Notes: a model not told the origin generated them from the letters alone. DNA of 64,000 nucleotides from Rubrivivax sp. (GCA_021300575.1 JAJTDM010000048.1:1-64000), one strand, 5' to 3'. Positions 1-12,066 are shown, numbered from the stretch's first letter. Made by a program: numbers and translations.

Positions 1-556
1 CGCCCGCGCGCGCCAGGCGCGACTGCATCGGCGGGGTGGCGTCCAGACCGCGCGCCTCCAGGGTGCGCGGCACCAGCGCCATGCGCGCGACGATGTCGTC
101 AGCGGTCTTTTCTGCCATGCTCCACAGGCCGTCGTGGGCGTCGAAGTCGCCATAGTCATGGCCCAGCGACTGCAGATGGGATCGCAGCAAGTTGAAGTGG
201 CGAGCCTCGTCGGCGGCCACCAACCACCAGTCGCGGTAAAACGCCTGCGGCATGCCCGCATACCGCCAGACGGCATCCAGTGCCAGGTTGATGGCGTTGA
301 ACTCGATGTGGGCCACGGCGTGCAGCAGGGCTGCCCGTCCCGCGGCTGTGAAGGGGCTGCGCCGGGGCACGGAGGCCGGGTCGACCAGGTGCGGCCGCTC
401 GGGCCGGCCCGGCAGCGTCAGGCGGGCGGTGAGTTCCAGGCCCGCATCGGCGTCACAGCCGGCCAAGGCCAGCGCCCAGCCGGCCTCCACCGAGGCCGCC
501 TTGCGGGTGGGGTCGGGTTCGGTCAGGGCGTCGAGGGCCAGGCAGCGCAGGTCCAT
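1..556 (-). CDS. DUF455 family ferritin-like protein (partial, C-terminus outside window)
   Basis: The reverse strand is open from an ATG at 556 to the window edge (185 codons), so the 3' end is missing. The translation contains ferritin-like di-iron signatures: an HIEFNAI helix (Glu near residue 85) and ADEARHF (Glu117 and His120, an ExxH pair). This matches the DUF455 ferritin-like family, whose biochemical role is not established; some relatives are compared with tRNA-modifying MiaE-type di-iron enzymes. It is divergent from the gamma carbonic anhydrase gene, 66 bp away. Family assignment is fairly secure; the reaction is unknown. Confidence 0.75.
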   Translation of the reverse strand, partial: MDLRCLALDALTEPDPTRKAASVEAGWALALAGCDADAGLELTARLTLPGRPERPHLVDPASVPRRSPFTAAGRAALLHAVAHIEFNAINLALDAVWRYAGMPQAFYRDWWLVAADEARHFNLLRSHLQSLGHDYGDFDAHDGLWSMAEKTADDIVARMALVPRTLEARGLDATPPMQSRLARAG

Positions 557-559
557 CCC

Positions 560-565
560 TAGAAT
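560..565 (+). promoter_or_regulatory. possible -10 box (TAGAAT) for the gamma carbonic anhydrase gene
   Basis: TAGAAT lies 57 nt before the ATG at 623 in the short divergent spacer. No convincing -35 hexamer is visible at 16-18 bp, so this is a weak call based on the hexamer and its position. Confidence 0.3.
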
Positions 566-622
566 CAAGCGGTTTCGCAAACCCTGATCTTCCATCCGTT
601 TTGCCCAAGCTGCAAGGTTTCC

Positions 623-1153
623 ATGGCCGTCTACGCGCTGCACGACACTGTTCCCCAGGTCCACGAAACAGCCTGGGTGGCCGAGAACGCCACGGTCATC
701 GGCAACGTCAGCCTCGAGGCCGGTGCCAGTATCTGGTACGGGGCGGTGATCCGCGGTGACAACGAGCCCATCACCATCGGCCAGGGCAGCAACGTGCAGG
801 ACGGCAGCGTGCTGCACACCGACCACGGGTTTCCACTGACGCTGGGCCAGGGCGTCACGGTCGGGCATCAGGTCACCTTGCACGGTTGCACCATTGGTGA
901 CGGTTCGCTCATCGGCATCCAGGCGGTGGTGCTCAACGGCGCGCGCATCGGCCGCAACTGCCTGGTGGGCGCCGGATCGCTCGTCACCGAGGGCAAGGAA
1001 TTTCCAGACAACTCGCTGATCATGGGCTCGCCCGCCAAGGTGGTGCGCGAGCTGACAGCCGACCAGGCGCAGCGCCTCAAGCAGAGCGCGGCGAACTACG
1101 TGGCCAACGCGGCCCGGCACCGCGACGGCCTGCGCCGCGTGGAGGGGGCGTGA
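623..1153 (+). CDS. gamma carbonic anhydrase family protein (YrdA-like)
   Basis: A 176-residue left-handed beta-helix protein built from hexapeptide repeats (for example [21 protein letters not shown]) and carrying the family's metal-binding His residues ([16 protein letters not shown]). Gamma-class carbonic anhydrases are trimers that bind zinc or iron between subunits; many YrdA/PaaY-like members have weak or redox-dependent carbonic anhydrase activity, or act as CoA-thioester hydrolases. Length is typical. Its stop codon overlaps a possible GTG start of hslO, so the two are probably co-transcribed. Family is clear; substrate is not. Confidence 0.88.
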   Translation: MAVYALHDTVPQVHETAWVAENATVIGNVSLEAGASIWYGAVIRGDNEPITIGQGSNVQDGSVLHTDHGFPLTLGQGVTVGHQVTLHGCTIGDGSLIGIQAVVLNGARIGRNCLVGAGSLVTEGKEFPDNSLIMGSPAKVVRELTADQAQRLKQSAANYVANAARHRDGLRRVEGA

Positions 1154-1161
1154 GGGCTGGC

Positions 1162-2139
1162 ATGGGTGAACTTCACAAGTTTCTCTTCGACGGCTTGCCG
1201 GTGCGCGGCATGCTGGTGCGCCTGACGGGCAGCTGGCGCGAACTGCTGGCGCGGCGCGATCCGGCCCAGGGCGGCCAGGGGGCGTATCCGGCGCCCGTGC
1301 GCAGCCTGCTGGGGGAGATGGCGGCCGCCAGCGTGCTGATGCAGGCCAACATCAAGTTCAACGGGTCGCTGATCCTGCAGATGCAAGGCGATGGCCCGGT
1401 GAAGCTGGCGGTGGCCGAGGCCCGGCCGGACCTGGGGTTCAGGGTGACCGCCACGGTGAAGGGCGAGGTGCCCGACGGCGCCCGCCTGGAGGCCTTGCTG
1501 AACGTCCACGGCCAGGGGCGCTGCGCCATCACGCTGGACCCGCAGGACCGCCTGCCCGGCCAGCAGCCTTACCAAGGGGTGGTGCCCCTGCACGGTGATC
1601 AACGCGAGCCGCTGCAGGCTCTGAGCGAGGTGCTGGAGCACTACATGCTGCAAAGCGAGCAACTGGACACTCGGCTGGTGCTGGCCGCCAGCGACGACAT
1701 GGCAGCCGGCTTGCTGATCCAGCGCCTGCCCGTGCAGGGCGAGGGCAATCTGGAGGGCCAGGCGGGGCGTCGCAACGAGGACGACATCGGCCTGAGCGAG
1801 GGCTTCAACCGCATCGCCCACCTGGCGGCCACGCTGACCCGGGAGGAACTGCTGGGTCTGGACGCAGACACCGTGCTGCGCCGTCTGTTCTGGGAGGAGA
1901 AGGTGCTGCGCTTCGAGCCCCAGGTGCCACGCTTTGCCTGCACGTGCTCGCGCCAGCGCGTGGGTGGCATGCTCCTGTCGTTGGGCCGCCAGGAGGTGGC
2001 GTCCATACTGACCGAGCGTCCGGACGTGGAGGTGGGATGCGAGTTTTGCGGTGCGCAATACCGGTTCGACGCGGTGGACGTGGGCGAACTTTTCACGCCC
2101 CCGGCGGATCACCCGCCAGGCTCTGAAGCCGTCAATTGA
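1162..2139 (+). CDS. hslO: redox-regulated molecular chaperone Hsp33
   Basis: A 325-residue cytoplasmic holdase chaperone activated by oxidative unfolding. It starts MGELHKFLFDG, matching the usual Hsp33 N-terminus, so the ATG at 1162 is preferred over the GTG at 1150 that overlaps the preceding stop. The C-terminal redox switch is intact: CxC at Cys260/Cys262 and CxxC at Cys293/Cys296, the four zinc ligands that form disulfides on oxidation. It probably shares a transcript with the upstream gamma carbonic anhydrase and converges on the nicotinamide riboside kinase gene 36 bp further on. Confidence 0.95.
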   Translation: MGELHKFLFDGLPVRGMLVRLTGSWRELLARRDPAQGGQGAYPAPVRSLLGEMAAASVLMQANIKFNGSLILQMQGDGPVKLAVAEARPDLGFRVTATVKGEVPDGARLEALLNVHGQGRCAITLDPQDRLPGQQPYQGVVPLHGDQREPLQALSEVLEHYMLQSEQLDTRLVLAASDDMAAGLLIQRLPVQGEGNLEGQAGRRNEDDIGLSEGFNRIAHLAATLTREELLGLDADTVLRRLFWEEKVLRFEPQVPRFACTCSRQRVGGMLLSLGRQEVASILTERPDVEVGCEFCGAQYRFDAVDVGELFTPPADHPPGSEAVN

Positions 2140-2175
2140 CCGGCCTTGTGTGCGCCCCGTGAGGGCCGGGGTGCT

Positions 2176-2724
2176 TCATAACGCCTGCAGCGCTGCCTCG
2201 CAAGCCCGTACGGCGCAGTTCAGGCGGGCGGCGCCGTGGCCGGATACCCGCCTGAACGGCAGCTGAGCCTGGGTCAGCCACTGGTGGAGGATCGCATCCA
2301 CCGGCTCGCGCACATGCGGTCCGTCGCGTTGGTGGCCATCGGCCTCCCAAGGCAGGTCCAGCGCGGTCAGCAGGGTCAGGTGCACCCGCTGGTGTTGTCC
2401 CAGAGCGAAGGGCCGCAGGCTGTCATCACCAAACACCTGCAGGCTGTAGACGGCGGTCATCAAGGCGGTGGTGTCGGCCACCACGATGTCGTGCGCCTGA
2501 GCCGCCGCCGCGATGCGCGTCTGCTGGGCCTGCGCGATCTCAAACTGCTCATGACGTGCCGGCGTGCGCCCCTGAGCACCGCACCACAGGCGCAACCACT
2601 CCGGCACCCAGGTGCAGCGCAGACCGGTACTGCGCGCCAGATGTTCGCTCAACGCTTGCGCGAGCCAGGTCTTGCCGGTGCTCTCCGCTCCCACCACTGC
2701 AATGACCAGCGCCGTGCGATTCAT
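2176..2724 (-). CDS. nicotinamide riboside kinase (NadR C-terminal-type ATPase)
   Basis: A 182-residue P-loop protein with Walker A GAESTGKT at residues 12-19 and a VVADTTALMT Walker-B-like strand. It resembles the C-terminal kinase domain of NadR but lacks both the N-terminal repressor domain and the adenylyltransferase (NMNAT) domain, so the expected reaction is phosphorylation of nicotinamide riboside to NMN. The ATG at 2724 overlaps the pnuC stop by 4 bp (ATGA), giving translational coupling. The PnuC-kinase pair fits uptake by metabolic trapping: PnuC facilitates entry and the kinase holds the vitamin inside as the nucleotide. Confidence 0.85.
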   Translation of the reverse strand: MNRTALVIAVVGAESTGKTWLAQALSEHLARSTGLRCTWVPEWLRLWCGAQGRTPARHEQFEIAQAQQTRIAAAAQAHDIVVADTTALMTAVYSLQVFGDDSLRPFALGQHQRVHLTLLTALDLPWEADGHQRDGPHVREPVDAILHQWLTQAQLPFRRVSGHGAARLNCAVRACEAALQAL

Positions 2725-3362
2725 GGGCGCAAGTCCGGTGCCGCGGCCAGCCGTCGCCAGGCCAGCCAGCCGGCCACAGACAGCACGGCAAAGATGGCGT
2801 AGAGCACGGCGGTCAGCCACAGCGCCTTGTGCATGAAGAGGCCGACGCTGAAGATGTTGACTGCCACCCATACCGCCCAGGCCTCCACCCGTTTGCGGGC
2901 CAGCAGACATTGCCCCGTGATGCTGGCCACGGTGGGCAGGGCGTCCAGCCAGGGCACGTCGCTGTCGGTGTTGCGGCTGAGCAGCAAGGCCAGAGCCGGC
3001 CAGGCGGCCAGCGTGATGAGGGCCGCTGCAACCCGGCCTTGCCAGGACATCGCGCGCACCCGCAGCGGCCGGCCACCCGCCTCGGTACCGCGCAACCATT
3101 GGCTCCAGCCCCACAGGGACACCAGGATGAAGAATCCCTGCAGACCGGCCTCGCCGTACAGGCGGCTGTCGGCGAACAGCAGCGCATAAAGCACGGAACT
3201 GGCGATGGCCAGCGGCCACCCCCAAGGGTGGACACGGATGTTGCGTTCCACCATCCACAGGCCCAATCCGAAGGCGCACACCTCCGCCCAGGTGACGGGG
3301 CTGCCCCAGAGGGTGAAGGCGGGCGAGAGCAAGTGCCCGAAGATGAGCCGCCAAGCGTCCAT
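2721..3362 (-). CDS. pnuC: nicotinamide riboside transporter PnuC
   Basis: A 213-residue inner-membrane protein with about seven hydrophobic segments and PnuC hallmarks: LGLWMVERN, LYALLFADSRLYGEAGLQ, and a WxxW-rich region (SLWGWSQWLRG). PnuC proteins are SWEET-like facilitators for nicotinamide riboside. Length is normal. The gene overlaps the downstream kinase by 4 bp and lies 100 bp beyond ftsB on the same strand; that spacer holds a short tandem repeat but no recognisable NAD-type riboswitch. Confidence 0.92.
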   Translation of the reverse strand: MDAWRLIFGHLLSPAFTLWGSPVTWAEVCAFGLGLWMVERNIRVHPWGWPLAIASSVLYALLFADSRLYGEAGLQGFFILVSLWGWSQWLRGTEAGGRPLRVRAMSWQGRVAAALITLAAWPALALLLSRNTDSDVPWLDALPTVASITGQCLLARKRVEAWAVWVAVNIFSVGLFMHKALWLTAVLYAIFAVLSVAGWLAWRRLAAAPDLRP

Positions 3363-3426
3363 GGTCAGGCGGGCACGGCAGGCAGGCGTGACGCGACGAG
3401 GATGGGCAGTGACCGGTCGTGGTGAA

Positions 3427-3453
3427 GGTGTCGCTGGTGTCGCTGGCGTCGTA
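3427..3453. repeat. 9-bp tandem repeat (GGTGTCGCT x3, last copy degenerate)
   Basis: Two perfect copies of GGTGTCGCT followed by GGCGTCGTA in the ftsB-pnuC spacer. It is one of several period-9 tandem tracts in the window. Confidence 0.8.
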
Positions 3454-3462
3454 GACCGCTGC

Positions 3463-3738
3463 TCAGCGCCGCTTGGAGACCTGCACCAGAACCTCGTCCG
3501 GCTTGATCATGCCGAGTTCGCTGCGGGCCTTGTCTTCCACCATCTCCAGGCCTTCCTTGAGGTCCGTGACTTCGGCCGTGACGCGGGCATTGCGCTCCCG
3601 CGCACGCTCGTTGGTCTGCTGCTGACCCGCCAGGTCGCGCTGAAGTTTCCACACCTGGGGCAGGCTGCCCCGGCCCAGCCACAGGTCGGCCTGCACCAGC
3701 AACAGCAGGACGGCCAGGGCTATGGTGACCCAGCGCAC
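3463..3738 (-). CDS. ftsB: cell division protein FtsB
   Basis: A 91-residue bitopic membrane protein: one N-terminal transmembrane helix (VTIALAVLLLLVQADLWLG) then a periplasmic coiled coil rich in heptad-compatible Gln, Glu and Arg (residues about 30-70). FtsB joins FtsL and FtsQ in the divisome. The start is GTG (MRWVTIALAV). Its place directly after eno in the pyrG-kdsA-eno-ftsB order is typical of betaproteobacteria and supports the name. Length is normal. Confidence 0.92.
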   Translation of the reverse strand: MRWVTIALAVLLLLVQADLWLGRGSLPQVWKLQRDLAGQQQTNERARERNARVTAEVTDLKEGLEMVEDKARSELGMIKPDEVLVQVSKRR

Positions 3739-3830
3739 GGTGCTTTCTCAGAGCCCTGGGCGCGAGCCCGGATCTTCCCGGCCGGACGGGCCAGGCAGGT
3801 GGTTGAGGCCGCAGCGCGCTGCCATGGCCC

Positions 3831-5171
<1,341 letters not shown>

Positions 5172-6029
5172 TCAGCTGGCGAAGTCGTCTTCCAGCAGCG
5201 GTTGGGACTTGACCACACGGTCCAGGGCCACCAGTTGCGCGAGCAGGGCCGCCATGTGCTTCAAGGGCACGGCGTTGGGCCCGTCCGACCAGGCCTCGGC
5301 CGGCCGCGGGTGGGTTTCCATGAACAGGCCGGCCACGCCTGCGCCGACGCCCGCGCGGGCCAGCACCGGCACCATCTCGCGCGCGCCGCCGCTGCTGGCG
5401 CCCAGGCCGCCGGGCTTCTGCACCGAGTGGGTGACATCGAACACCACCGGCGCGCCGGACTTGCGCATCTCGGCCAGGCTGCTCATGTCGGCCACCAGGT
5501 TGTTGTAGCCAAAGCTCACCCCGCGCTCGCAGGCCAGAAACCGGTCTTCCGACAGGCCGGCCTCGCGCGCGGCCGAGCGTGCCTTGTCGATGACGTTCAA
5601 CATGTCCCAGGGCGCCAGGAACTGCCCCTTCTTGATGTTCACGGGCTTGCCGGACTGCGCCACGGCGCGGATGAAGTCGGTCTGCCGGCACAGGAAGGCG
5701 GGCGTCTGCAGCACATCGACCACGCTGGCCACCTCAGCCACCTGGGCCTCGTCGTGCACATCGGTGAGGATGGGCAGGCCCGTCTGCCGGCGCACTTCAT
5801 CCAGGATCTTCAGCCCGGCGTCGAGCCCAACGCCGCGCTTGCTGTTGCCTGAAGACCGGTTGGCCTTGTCAAACGAGCCCTTGTAGATGAGCGGGATGCC
5901 CAGCGGGGCGCAGGCTTCCTGCAACCGGCCCGCCACTTCCAGCGACATGTCCAGGCCCTCGATGGAGCAGGTGCCGGCGATGAGAAAGAAGGGCCGGTCG
6001 ATGCCGACCTCAAAACCACACAGCTTCAT
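5172..6029 (-). CDS. kdsA: 3-deoxy-8-phosphooctulonate synthase (KDO-8-P synthase)
   Basis: A 285-residue TIM-barrel aldolase condensing arabinose-5-phosphate with phosphoenolpyruvate to make KDO-8-P for the lipopolysaccharide inner core. The conserved [24 protein letters not shown] and [11 protein letters not shown] segments are present. The ATG at 6029 (MKLCGFEVG) is preferred over an in-frame GTG at 6044 that abuts the pyrG stop. In these proteins an Asn in the metal-site loop versus a Cys separates non-metallo from metallo forms; I did not assign the type. Confidence 0.96.
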   Translation of the reverse strand: MKLCGFEVGIDRPFFLIAGTCSIEGLDMSLEVAGRLQEACAPLGIPLIYKGSFDKANRSSGNSKRGVGLDAGLKILDEVRRQTGLPILTDVHDEAQVAEVASVVDVLQTPAFLCRQTDFIRAVAQSGKPVNIKKGQFLAPWDMLNVIDKARSAAREAGLSEDRFLACERGVSFGYNNLVADMSSLAEMRKSGAPVVFDVTHSVQKPGGLGASSGGAREMVPVLARAGVGAGVAGLFMETHPRPAEAWSDGPNAVPLKHMAALLAQLVALDRVVKSQPLLEDDFAS

Positions 6030-6044
6030 GCCTGCTGCTTCCAC

Positions 6045-7817
<1,773 letters not shown>

Positions 7818-7859
7818 TCAGCGGAGGTGAAAGCTGAGGGCGTTACGATGTCGGTGCTT

Positions 7860-8098
7860 GCACCAGGTGCCTGCTGCTGCGCTCGCAGCGGTGGGTTAAA
7901 CGGGAAGCCGGTGGGTGAGGTGTCTGGGCGTGAGAAGTCACGCTTTGGCCCCTGACGATTCCGGCGCTGCCCCCGCAACGGTCAGCGAGGAGCGCGTGAC
8001 AACGCAGCCACTGGGCCTTGAATGCCTGGGAAGGCGTCGCGCGCTTCGGGTCCTCCGCAAGGAGGGCCCGGCACTCGCGAGCCCGGATACCGGCCTGA
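7860..8098 (+). promoter_or_regulatory. cobalamin (adenosylcobalamin-type) riboswitch
   Basis: All core elements occur in order: GGTGCC at 7866, GGGAA and CCGGTG at 7902-7913, the B12-box region CTGCCCCCGCAACG at 7967-7980, GCCACTG at 8007-8013, TGGGAAGGC at 8027-8035, and the closing AGCCCGGATACCGGCC at 8080-8095. This architecture is specific to cobalamin riboswitches, which lower expression of uptake genes when B12 is plentiful. It sits 157 nt upstream of btuB, and the btuFCD genes follow. The expression platform was not resolved. Confidence 0.95.
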
Positions 8099-8254
8099 TG
8101 CACGGGTGGCTGACGTCGCGGAGGGCGGTGTCTGGCGTGGGAGGCGTTGCGCGGCCGGTGCCGCGGCCGCAGGCACGCCGGCACGACCAGCTTTGGCAAC
8201 TTCGGCCAGGTGTCAACCTGGGCTGCACGGGGTGTGCGGCTGGAGTGTTTCGCG

Positions 8255-10168
8255 ATGAGTCTTCCTTCTTTCTCCTGTCATGGGCACCGCCGTGCGTGCC
8301 TGATCTTGTCTGCCGTGGGTGTTGTGGCTTCAGGCCTGTCCCATGCCCAGTCGACGCGCTCAGTGGGAACCTTCGCGCCAGATGCGCGCCTGGTCGTCAC
8401 CGGCACCCGGCTGCCGATGACGCAGGACCTGCTGGCCGCCGATGTGGTGGTGATCGAGCGCGCCGACATCGAGGCTTCGACCGCTGATTCACTGGCCGAC
8501 CTGCTGCGGCGCGAGGCGGGCGTGCAGTTGTCGCGCAACGGCGGACCCGGCCAGAGCACGGGTGCGCTGCTGCGCGGCGCGGCGGCGGTCAACACCATCG
8601 TTCTGGTGGACGGCGTGCGCATCGGTTCGGCCACGCTGGGATTTGCGCAGATCGACGGCCTGAGCCTGGCGCAGGTGGAGCGCGTCGAGGTGCTACGCGG
8701 CCCGGCCTCCAGCCTGTATGGCGCAGACGCGGTGGGCGGCGTGGTGCAGGTCTTCACGCGCCAGGCGCCGCAGCGTCCGGGTCTGGAGGCTGCGGTGGCG
8801 GCGGGCGGCTACGGCAGCCGGGAAGCCTCGCTTACCGTGGGCGGCCGCACCGGCCCGTGGGACCTGACGGTCTCGGCTGGGCATGAGCGCAGCCGGGGTG
8901 TCTCGGCCGTTCGCCCGAACGACCGCTTCGGCAACCACCACCCCGACGCCGACGGCTATGCGCTGGACAGCGCCCAGGCCCGCGTGGGGCTGGCGCTCGC
9001 GCCCGGCCACCGCATCGGCCTGGTGCTGATGCGCTCGCGCCTGGACGCCCAGTACGACGGCAGCGAATACCTGCCGCCGACCTACGCCCCCGACAACAGC
9101 GGCGACTTCCGCAACCGGCTGTCCACCGACGTGGCCGCCCTCGATTGGCAAGGCGCGATCCGCCCCGGCCTCAGCGTATCGGCGCGCGCATCACACAGCG
9201 TGGACGACCTGCGCTCGGGCGGGCAGGTGATCGACCGCTTCAAGACGGTGCGCCAGCAGCAGTCGCTGCAGGTGAACCACCGGCTGGGGACGGGGCTGGA
9301 CGCCACCGTGGCGCTGGAGCGTCTGGACGAGTCGACCCAGGCCAGCGGCTTTGCCGTCGACCCGCAGCGCAAGAGCACGGCCGCCGTGCTGGCGCTGGCC
9401 GGCCGACCAGGCGGCTGGTCCTGGCAGGCCGATCTGCGTCACGACGACCCGTCGGACGTGGGCCCGGTCACCACCGGGCGCGCCGGCCTCAGGCGCGCAC
9501 TGACGGGCGGCTGGCGGCTGCGTGCGCTGGCCGGCACCACGTTCCGCGTGCCCAGCTTCAACGACCTGTACTACCCGGGCTACGGCGTGGCCACGCTGCG
9601 CCCGGAGCGCGGGCGCAGCGTGGAGGCCGGGCTGGACTGGCGCGGCGGGGCCTCGTCGGCCGCGCTGACGGTCTACCGCAACCGCGTGAGCGACTTGATC
9701 GGCTACGAGGCCGACGCCGCGCTGTGCCCGGCGGACCCGGCTTATGCCTATGGCTGCGCCCGCAACATCGCCCGGGCCACGCTGCAGGGTGCCTCGCTCG
9801 CGGCTCAGCACCAGCTCGGCGCGCTCGGGCTCAAGGCCCGTCTGGAGTTCGTCGATGCCAAGGACGATTCCACCGGCCAGCGGCTGAACCGGCGTGCGAC
9901 GCACCAGTCGCACGGGAGCGCCGAATGGCGCCAGGGCAACTGGACCTGGGGCGCCCACCTGCTGCATCTGGGGGCCCGTCCAGATGGTGGCGTGATGCTG
10001 GCGTCTGAAACCACCCTGGACCTGTCCGCGCAGTGGCGGCTGAACCGGCACTGGACGCTGCAGACCAAGCTGCTCAACGCCACCGACCGCGACTTGCAGC
10101 CGGTGCGCGACTACCAGGGGCTGGGCCGGCAGGCCTGGCTGGTGCTGCGGCATGCCGGGTCGTTCTGA
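8255..10168 (+). CDS. btuB: TonB-dependent vitamin B12 receptor
   Basis: A 637-residue outer-membrane receptor. The ATG at 8255 gives a signal peptide ending near GLSHAQ; the frame is open further upstream but that part is untranslated leader. The plug domain is visible (VVTGTRLPMTQDLL, LLRREAGVQLSRNGG, LVDGVRIGSA, VERVEVLRGPASSLYGADAVGGVVQV), followed by a beta-barrel ending in the aromatic-containing terminal strand QAWLVLRHAGSF. The preceding cobalamin riboswitch and following btuFCD genes identify the likely ligand as cobalamin. Confidence 0.94.
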   Translation: MSLPSFSCHGHRRACLILSAVGVVASGLSHAQSTRSVGTFAPDARLVVTGTRLPMTQDLLAADVVVIERADIEASTADSLADLLRREAGVQLSRNGGPGQSTGALLRGAAAVNTIVLVDGVRIGSATLGFAQIDGLSLAQVERVEVLRGPASSLYGADAVGGVVQVFTRQAPQRPGLEAAVAAGGYGSREASLTVGGRTGPWDLTVSAGHERSRGVSAVRPNDRFGNHHPDADGYALDSAQARVGLALAPGHRIGLVLMRSRLDAQYDGSEYLPPTYAPDNSGDFRNRLSTDVAALDWQGAIRPGLSVSARASHSVDDLRSGGQVIDRFKTVRQQQSLQVNHRLGTGLDATVALERLDESTQASGFAVDPQRKSTAAVLALAGRPGGWSWQADLRHDDPSDVGPVTTGRAGLRRALTGGWRLRALAGTTFRVPSFNDLYYPGYGVATLRPERGRSVEAGLDWRGGASSAALTVYRNRVSDLIGYEADAALCPADPAYAYGCARNIARATLQGASLAAQHQLGALGLKARLEFVDAKDDSTGQRLNRRATHQSHGSAEWRQGNWTWGAHLLHLGARPDGGVMLASETTLDLSAQWRLNRHWTLQTKLLNATDRDLQPVRDYQGLGRQAWLVLRHAGSF

Positions 10169-11099
10169 CCTTGGAGTACGCCTTCGGCGTCGGGCCCTGG
10201 GCCTGGCGCTGTGGGGGGCATGTGGTGCCCTCTTCGCACAGCAGGCCACTGTGCGTGACGACCGCGGCGTCGAGCACCGCTTCGACACACCGCCGCAACG
10301 CGTGGTCACCTTGCTGCCCAGCCTCACGGAAGCGGTCTGCGCGGTGGGGGCTTGTGACAGGCTTGTCGGCACGGACCGCTACTCCAACTGGCCGGCGCAC
10401 GTGGTGGCGCTGCCCAAACTGGGCGGGCTGGACGATGCGGTGGTCGAGCGCATCGTGGCACTGCGTCCCGGCGTGGTGCTGGCGGCCTCGTCCACCCGCG
10501 CCCTGGCGCGCCTGGAGTCCCTCGGCCTGAAGGTGCTTCGCTTCGACTCGGACCGACATGAACAGGTGCGCGCCACCTTGCAGCGCATGGGGCAGTTGTT
10601 CGGCGCTGAGCAGGCGGCGCAGAGCGCCTGGCAGGCCGTGGAGGCCGACATCGCGGCGGCGGCGGCGCAGGTGCCCCCGGCTCTGCGCGGTCGGCGGGTC
10701 TACTTCGAGACAGACGCCACGCCGTATGCCGCCGGCGAGGCCTCTTTCGTCGGGCAGACGCTGCAGCGCCTGCATCTGCGCAACATTGCGCCGGCCGCTC
10801 TGGGCGCCTTTCCCCGCCTCAGCCCGGAGTTCGTGGTCCAGGCGCAGCCGGAGGTGATCCTCGCCGCGCGGCGCAATGCCGTGCAGATGGTCAGCCGACC
10901 CGGCTGGGGCCGCTTGCCGGCGCTTCGCGGCGGGCAGGTCTGCGCCTTTGACGAAGCCACCTACGAACTGCTGATCCGACCCGGGCCGCGCATGGGCGAG
11001 GCCGCGCGGGCGATGGCGGCCTGTCTGGCCGGGTTGCCGCCGCTCACCTCGACGGCACCCGCTGCGCCCACGAGCGGCGTCGCCCTTCCCAGAAACTGA
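10152..11099 (+). CDS. btuF: cobalamin ABC transporter substrate-binding protein
   Basis: A 315-residue periplasmic binding protein of the helical-backbone (BtuF/FhuD) type, with an N-terminal signal segment (ALGLALWGACGALFAQQ) and the family segments QRVVTLLPSLTEAVCAVGA and GTDRYSNWP. It starts at an ATG overlapping btuB by 17 bp, so it is co-translated within the riboswitch-controlled operon. It hands cobalamin to the BtuC permease. The name rests on fold plus operon position. Confidence 0.85.
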   Translation: MPGRSDLGVRLRRRALGLALWGACGALFAQQATVRDDRGVEHRFDTPPQRVVTLLPSLTEAVCAVGACDRLVGTDRYSNWPAHVVALPKLGGLDDAVVERIVALRPGVVLAASSTRALARLESLGLKVLRFDSDRHEQVRATLQRMGQLFGAEQAAQSAWQAVEADIAAAAAQVPPALRGRRVYFETDATPYAAGEASFVGQTLQRLHLRNIAPAALGAFPRLSPEFVVQAQPEVILAARRNAVQMVSRPGWGRLPALRGGQVCAFDEATYELLIRPGPRMGEAARAMAACLAGLPPLTSTAPAAPTSGVALPRN

Positions 11100-11107
11100 G
11101 CCTCACC

Positions 11108-11217
11108 GTGCCGGAGTTCGAGCGCCGCAACCGCCGCCTGGGAGCCTGGGTGCTGGCCTTGCTGTGGGTCATGGCAACGGCTGCGGGGCTCGCGGCGGGC
11201 AGCGAGGGGTTTGCCTG
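11108..11217 (+). other. btuC: detached 5' coding segment of btuC (first transmembrane helix)
   Basis: From the ATG at 11108 this frame encodes about 36 residues (MPEFERRNRRLGAWVLALLW then GLAAGSEGFAW) that look like the N-terminus and first membrane helix of a BtuC/FecCD permease. After about 11212 the frame no longer matches the family, while the next frame picks it up at LAAGALLGLAGAIAQG. It is therefore the proper start of btuC, separated by a lesion. Confidence 0.6.
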
Positions 11218-12066
11218 GCCGCAGGGGCCTTGCTGGGCCTGGCCGGCGCCATCGCCCAGGGCCTGTTCCGCAACCCGCTGGCAGACCCTTATCTGCTGGG
11301 CACCGCTGCTGGCTCGTCAGTGGCGGTGGTGGCGGTGCTGGCAGCCACCTCGATGGTGATTTCCCAAGGCTCTTCCGGCGTGGACACGGCGGTGTCCGGT
11401 TCTGTGCATGTGTTGGCCGATGTGGGCATCGTCGTGGCCGCTTTTGCAGGTGCGCTGTTGGGGATGGCGCTCACGCTGTCGCTCGCCCGCGGGGCGCGCC
11501 ACACGCCCCGTCTGCTCTTGGCCGGCGTGGTGGTGGGGGTGATGCTGATGGCGGTGGGCGACCTGCTGACCTCGGCCTTTCCTGAGGCCTTGCGCGCCCG
11601 CCAGGGGTTCCTGCTGGGCAGCACGGCCTACCTGGGATGGGCCAGCGTGGGCTGGCTGGCGGCGGGGTTGCTGGTGGCGCTGCCCCTGGCATGGCGCATC
11701 GCCAGGGTGCTCGACGCCCTGGCCCTGGGCGATGACGGTGCTCTGAGCCTGGGCCTGGATCTGGGGCGTCTGCGGCTGGTCTTTGTCGGACTGCTGGCCC
11801 TGGCCACGGGCTTGGCCGTGTCACAGGCGGGGCTGGTGGCTTTTGTGGGGCTGGTGGCGCCGCACATCGTGCGCCGCAGCGTGACCGCTTCACATGGCGT
11901 GGTGCTGGTGGCCAGTGCCGCCACGGGCGGAGTGCTGTTGCTGGTGGCTGATCTGGTGGCGCGCACGGTGGCAGCACCTCAGGAACTGCCGGTGGGTGTG
12001 CTGACGGCGGTGATCGGTGGGGGCTACCTGCTGCGCTTGTTGCAGCGCAGGGGAGGCCGGTCGTGA
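11164..12066 (+). CDS. btuC: cobalamin ABC transporter permease, probably frameshifted near the N-terminus
   Basis: A FecCD/BtuC-family inner-membrane permease. From about 11215 the frame matches the family well (GALLGLAGAIAQGLFRNPLADPYLLG, then repeated hydrophobic segments and GLVAFVGLVAPHIVR). The first ~17 residues after the 11164 ATG are out-of-frame translation of the real N-terminus, which lies in the frame starting at 11108. Homologues normally have an extra stretch with an RxPR motif between TM1 and LAAGALLG; it is absent. This suggests a small deletion that also shifted the frame, so the gene may be non-functional, or the assembly may be wrong here. Confidence 0.75.
   Translation: MGHGNGCGARGGQRGVCLAAGALLGLAGAIAQGLFRNPLADPYLLGTAAGSSVAVVAVLAATSMVISQGSSGVDTAVSGSVHVLADVGIVVAAFAGALLGMALTLSLARGARHTPRLLLAGVVVGVMLMAVGDLLTSAFPEALRARQGFLLGSTAYLGWASVGWLAAGLLVALPLAWRIARVLDALALGDDGALSLGLDLGRLRLVFVGLLALATGLAVSQAGLVAFVGLVAPHIVRRSVTASHGVVLVASAATGGVLLLVADLVARTVAAPQELPVGVLTAVIGGGYLLRLLQRRGGRS

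Noticed and set aside
2725-3354. N-terminal extension of the nicotinamide riboside kinase across pnuC
   Set aside because: The open frame continues through pnuC in another register, but homology begins at MNRTALVIAVVGAESTGKT and the ATGA overlap gives a natural start at 2724.
3363-3462. NAD-type riboswitch upstream of pnuC
   Set aside because: The 100-bp spacer shows only a 9-bp tandem repeat and none of the conserved riboswitch elements I know.
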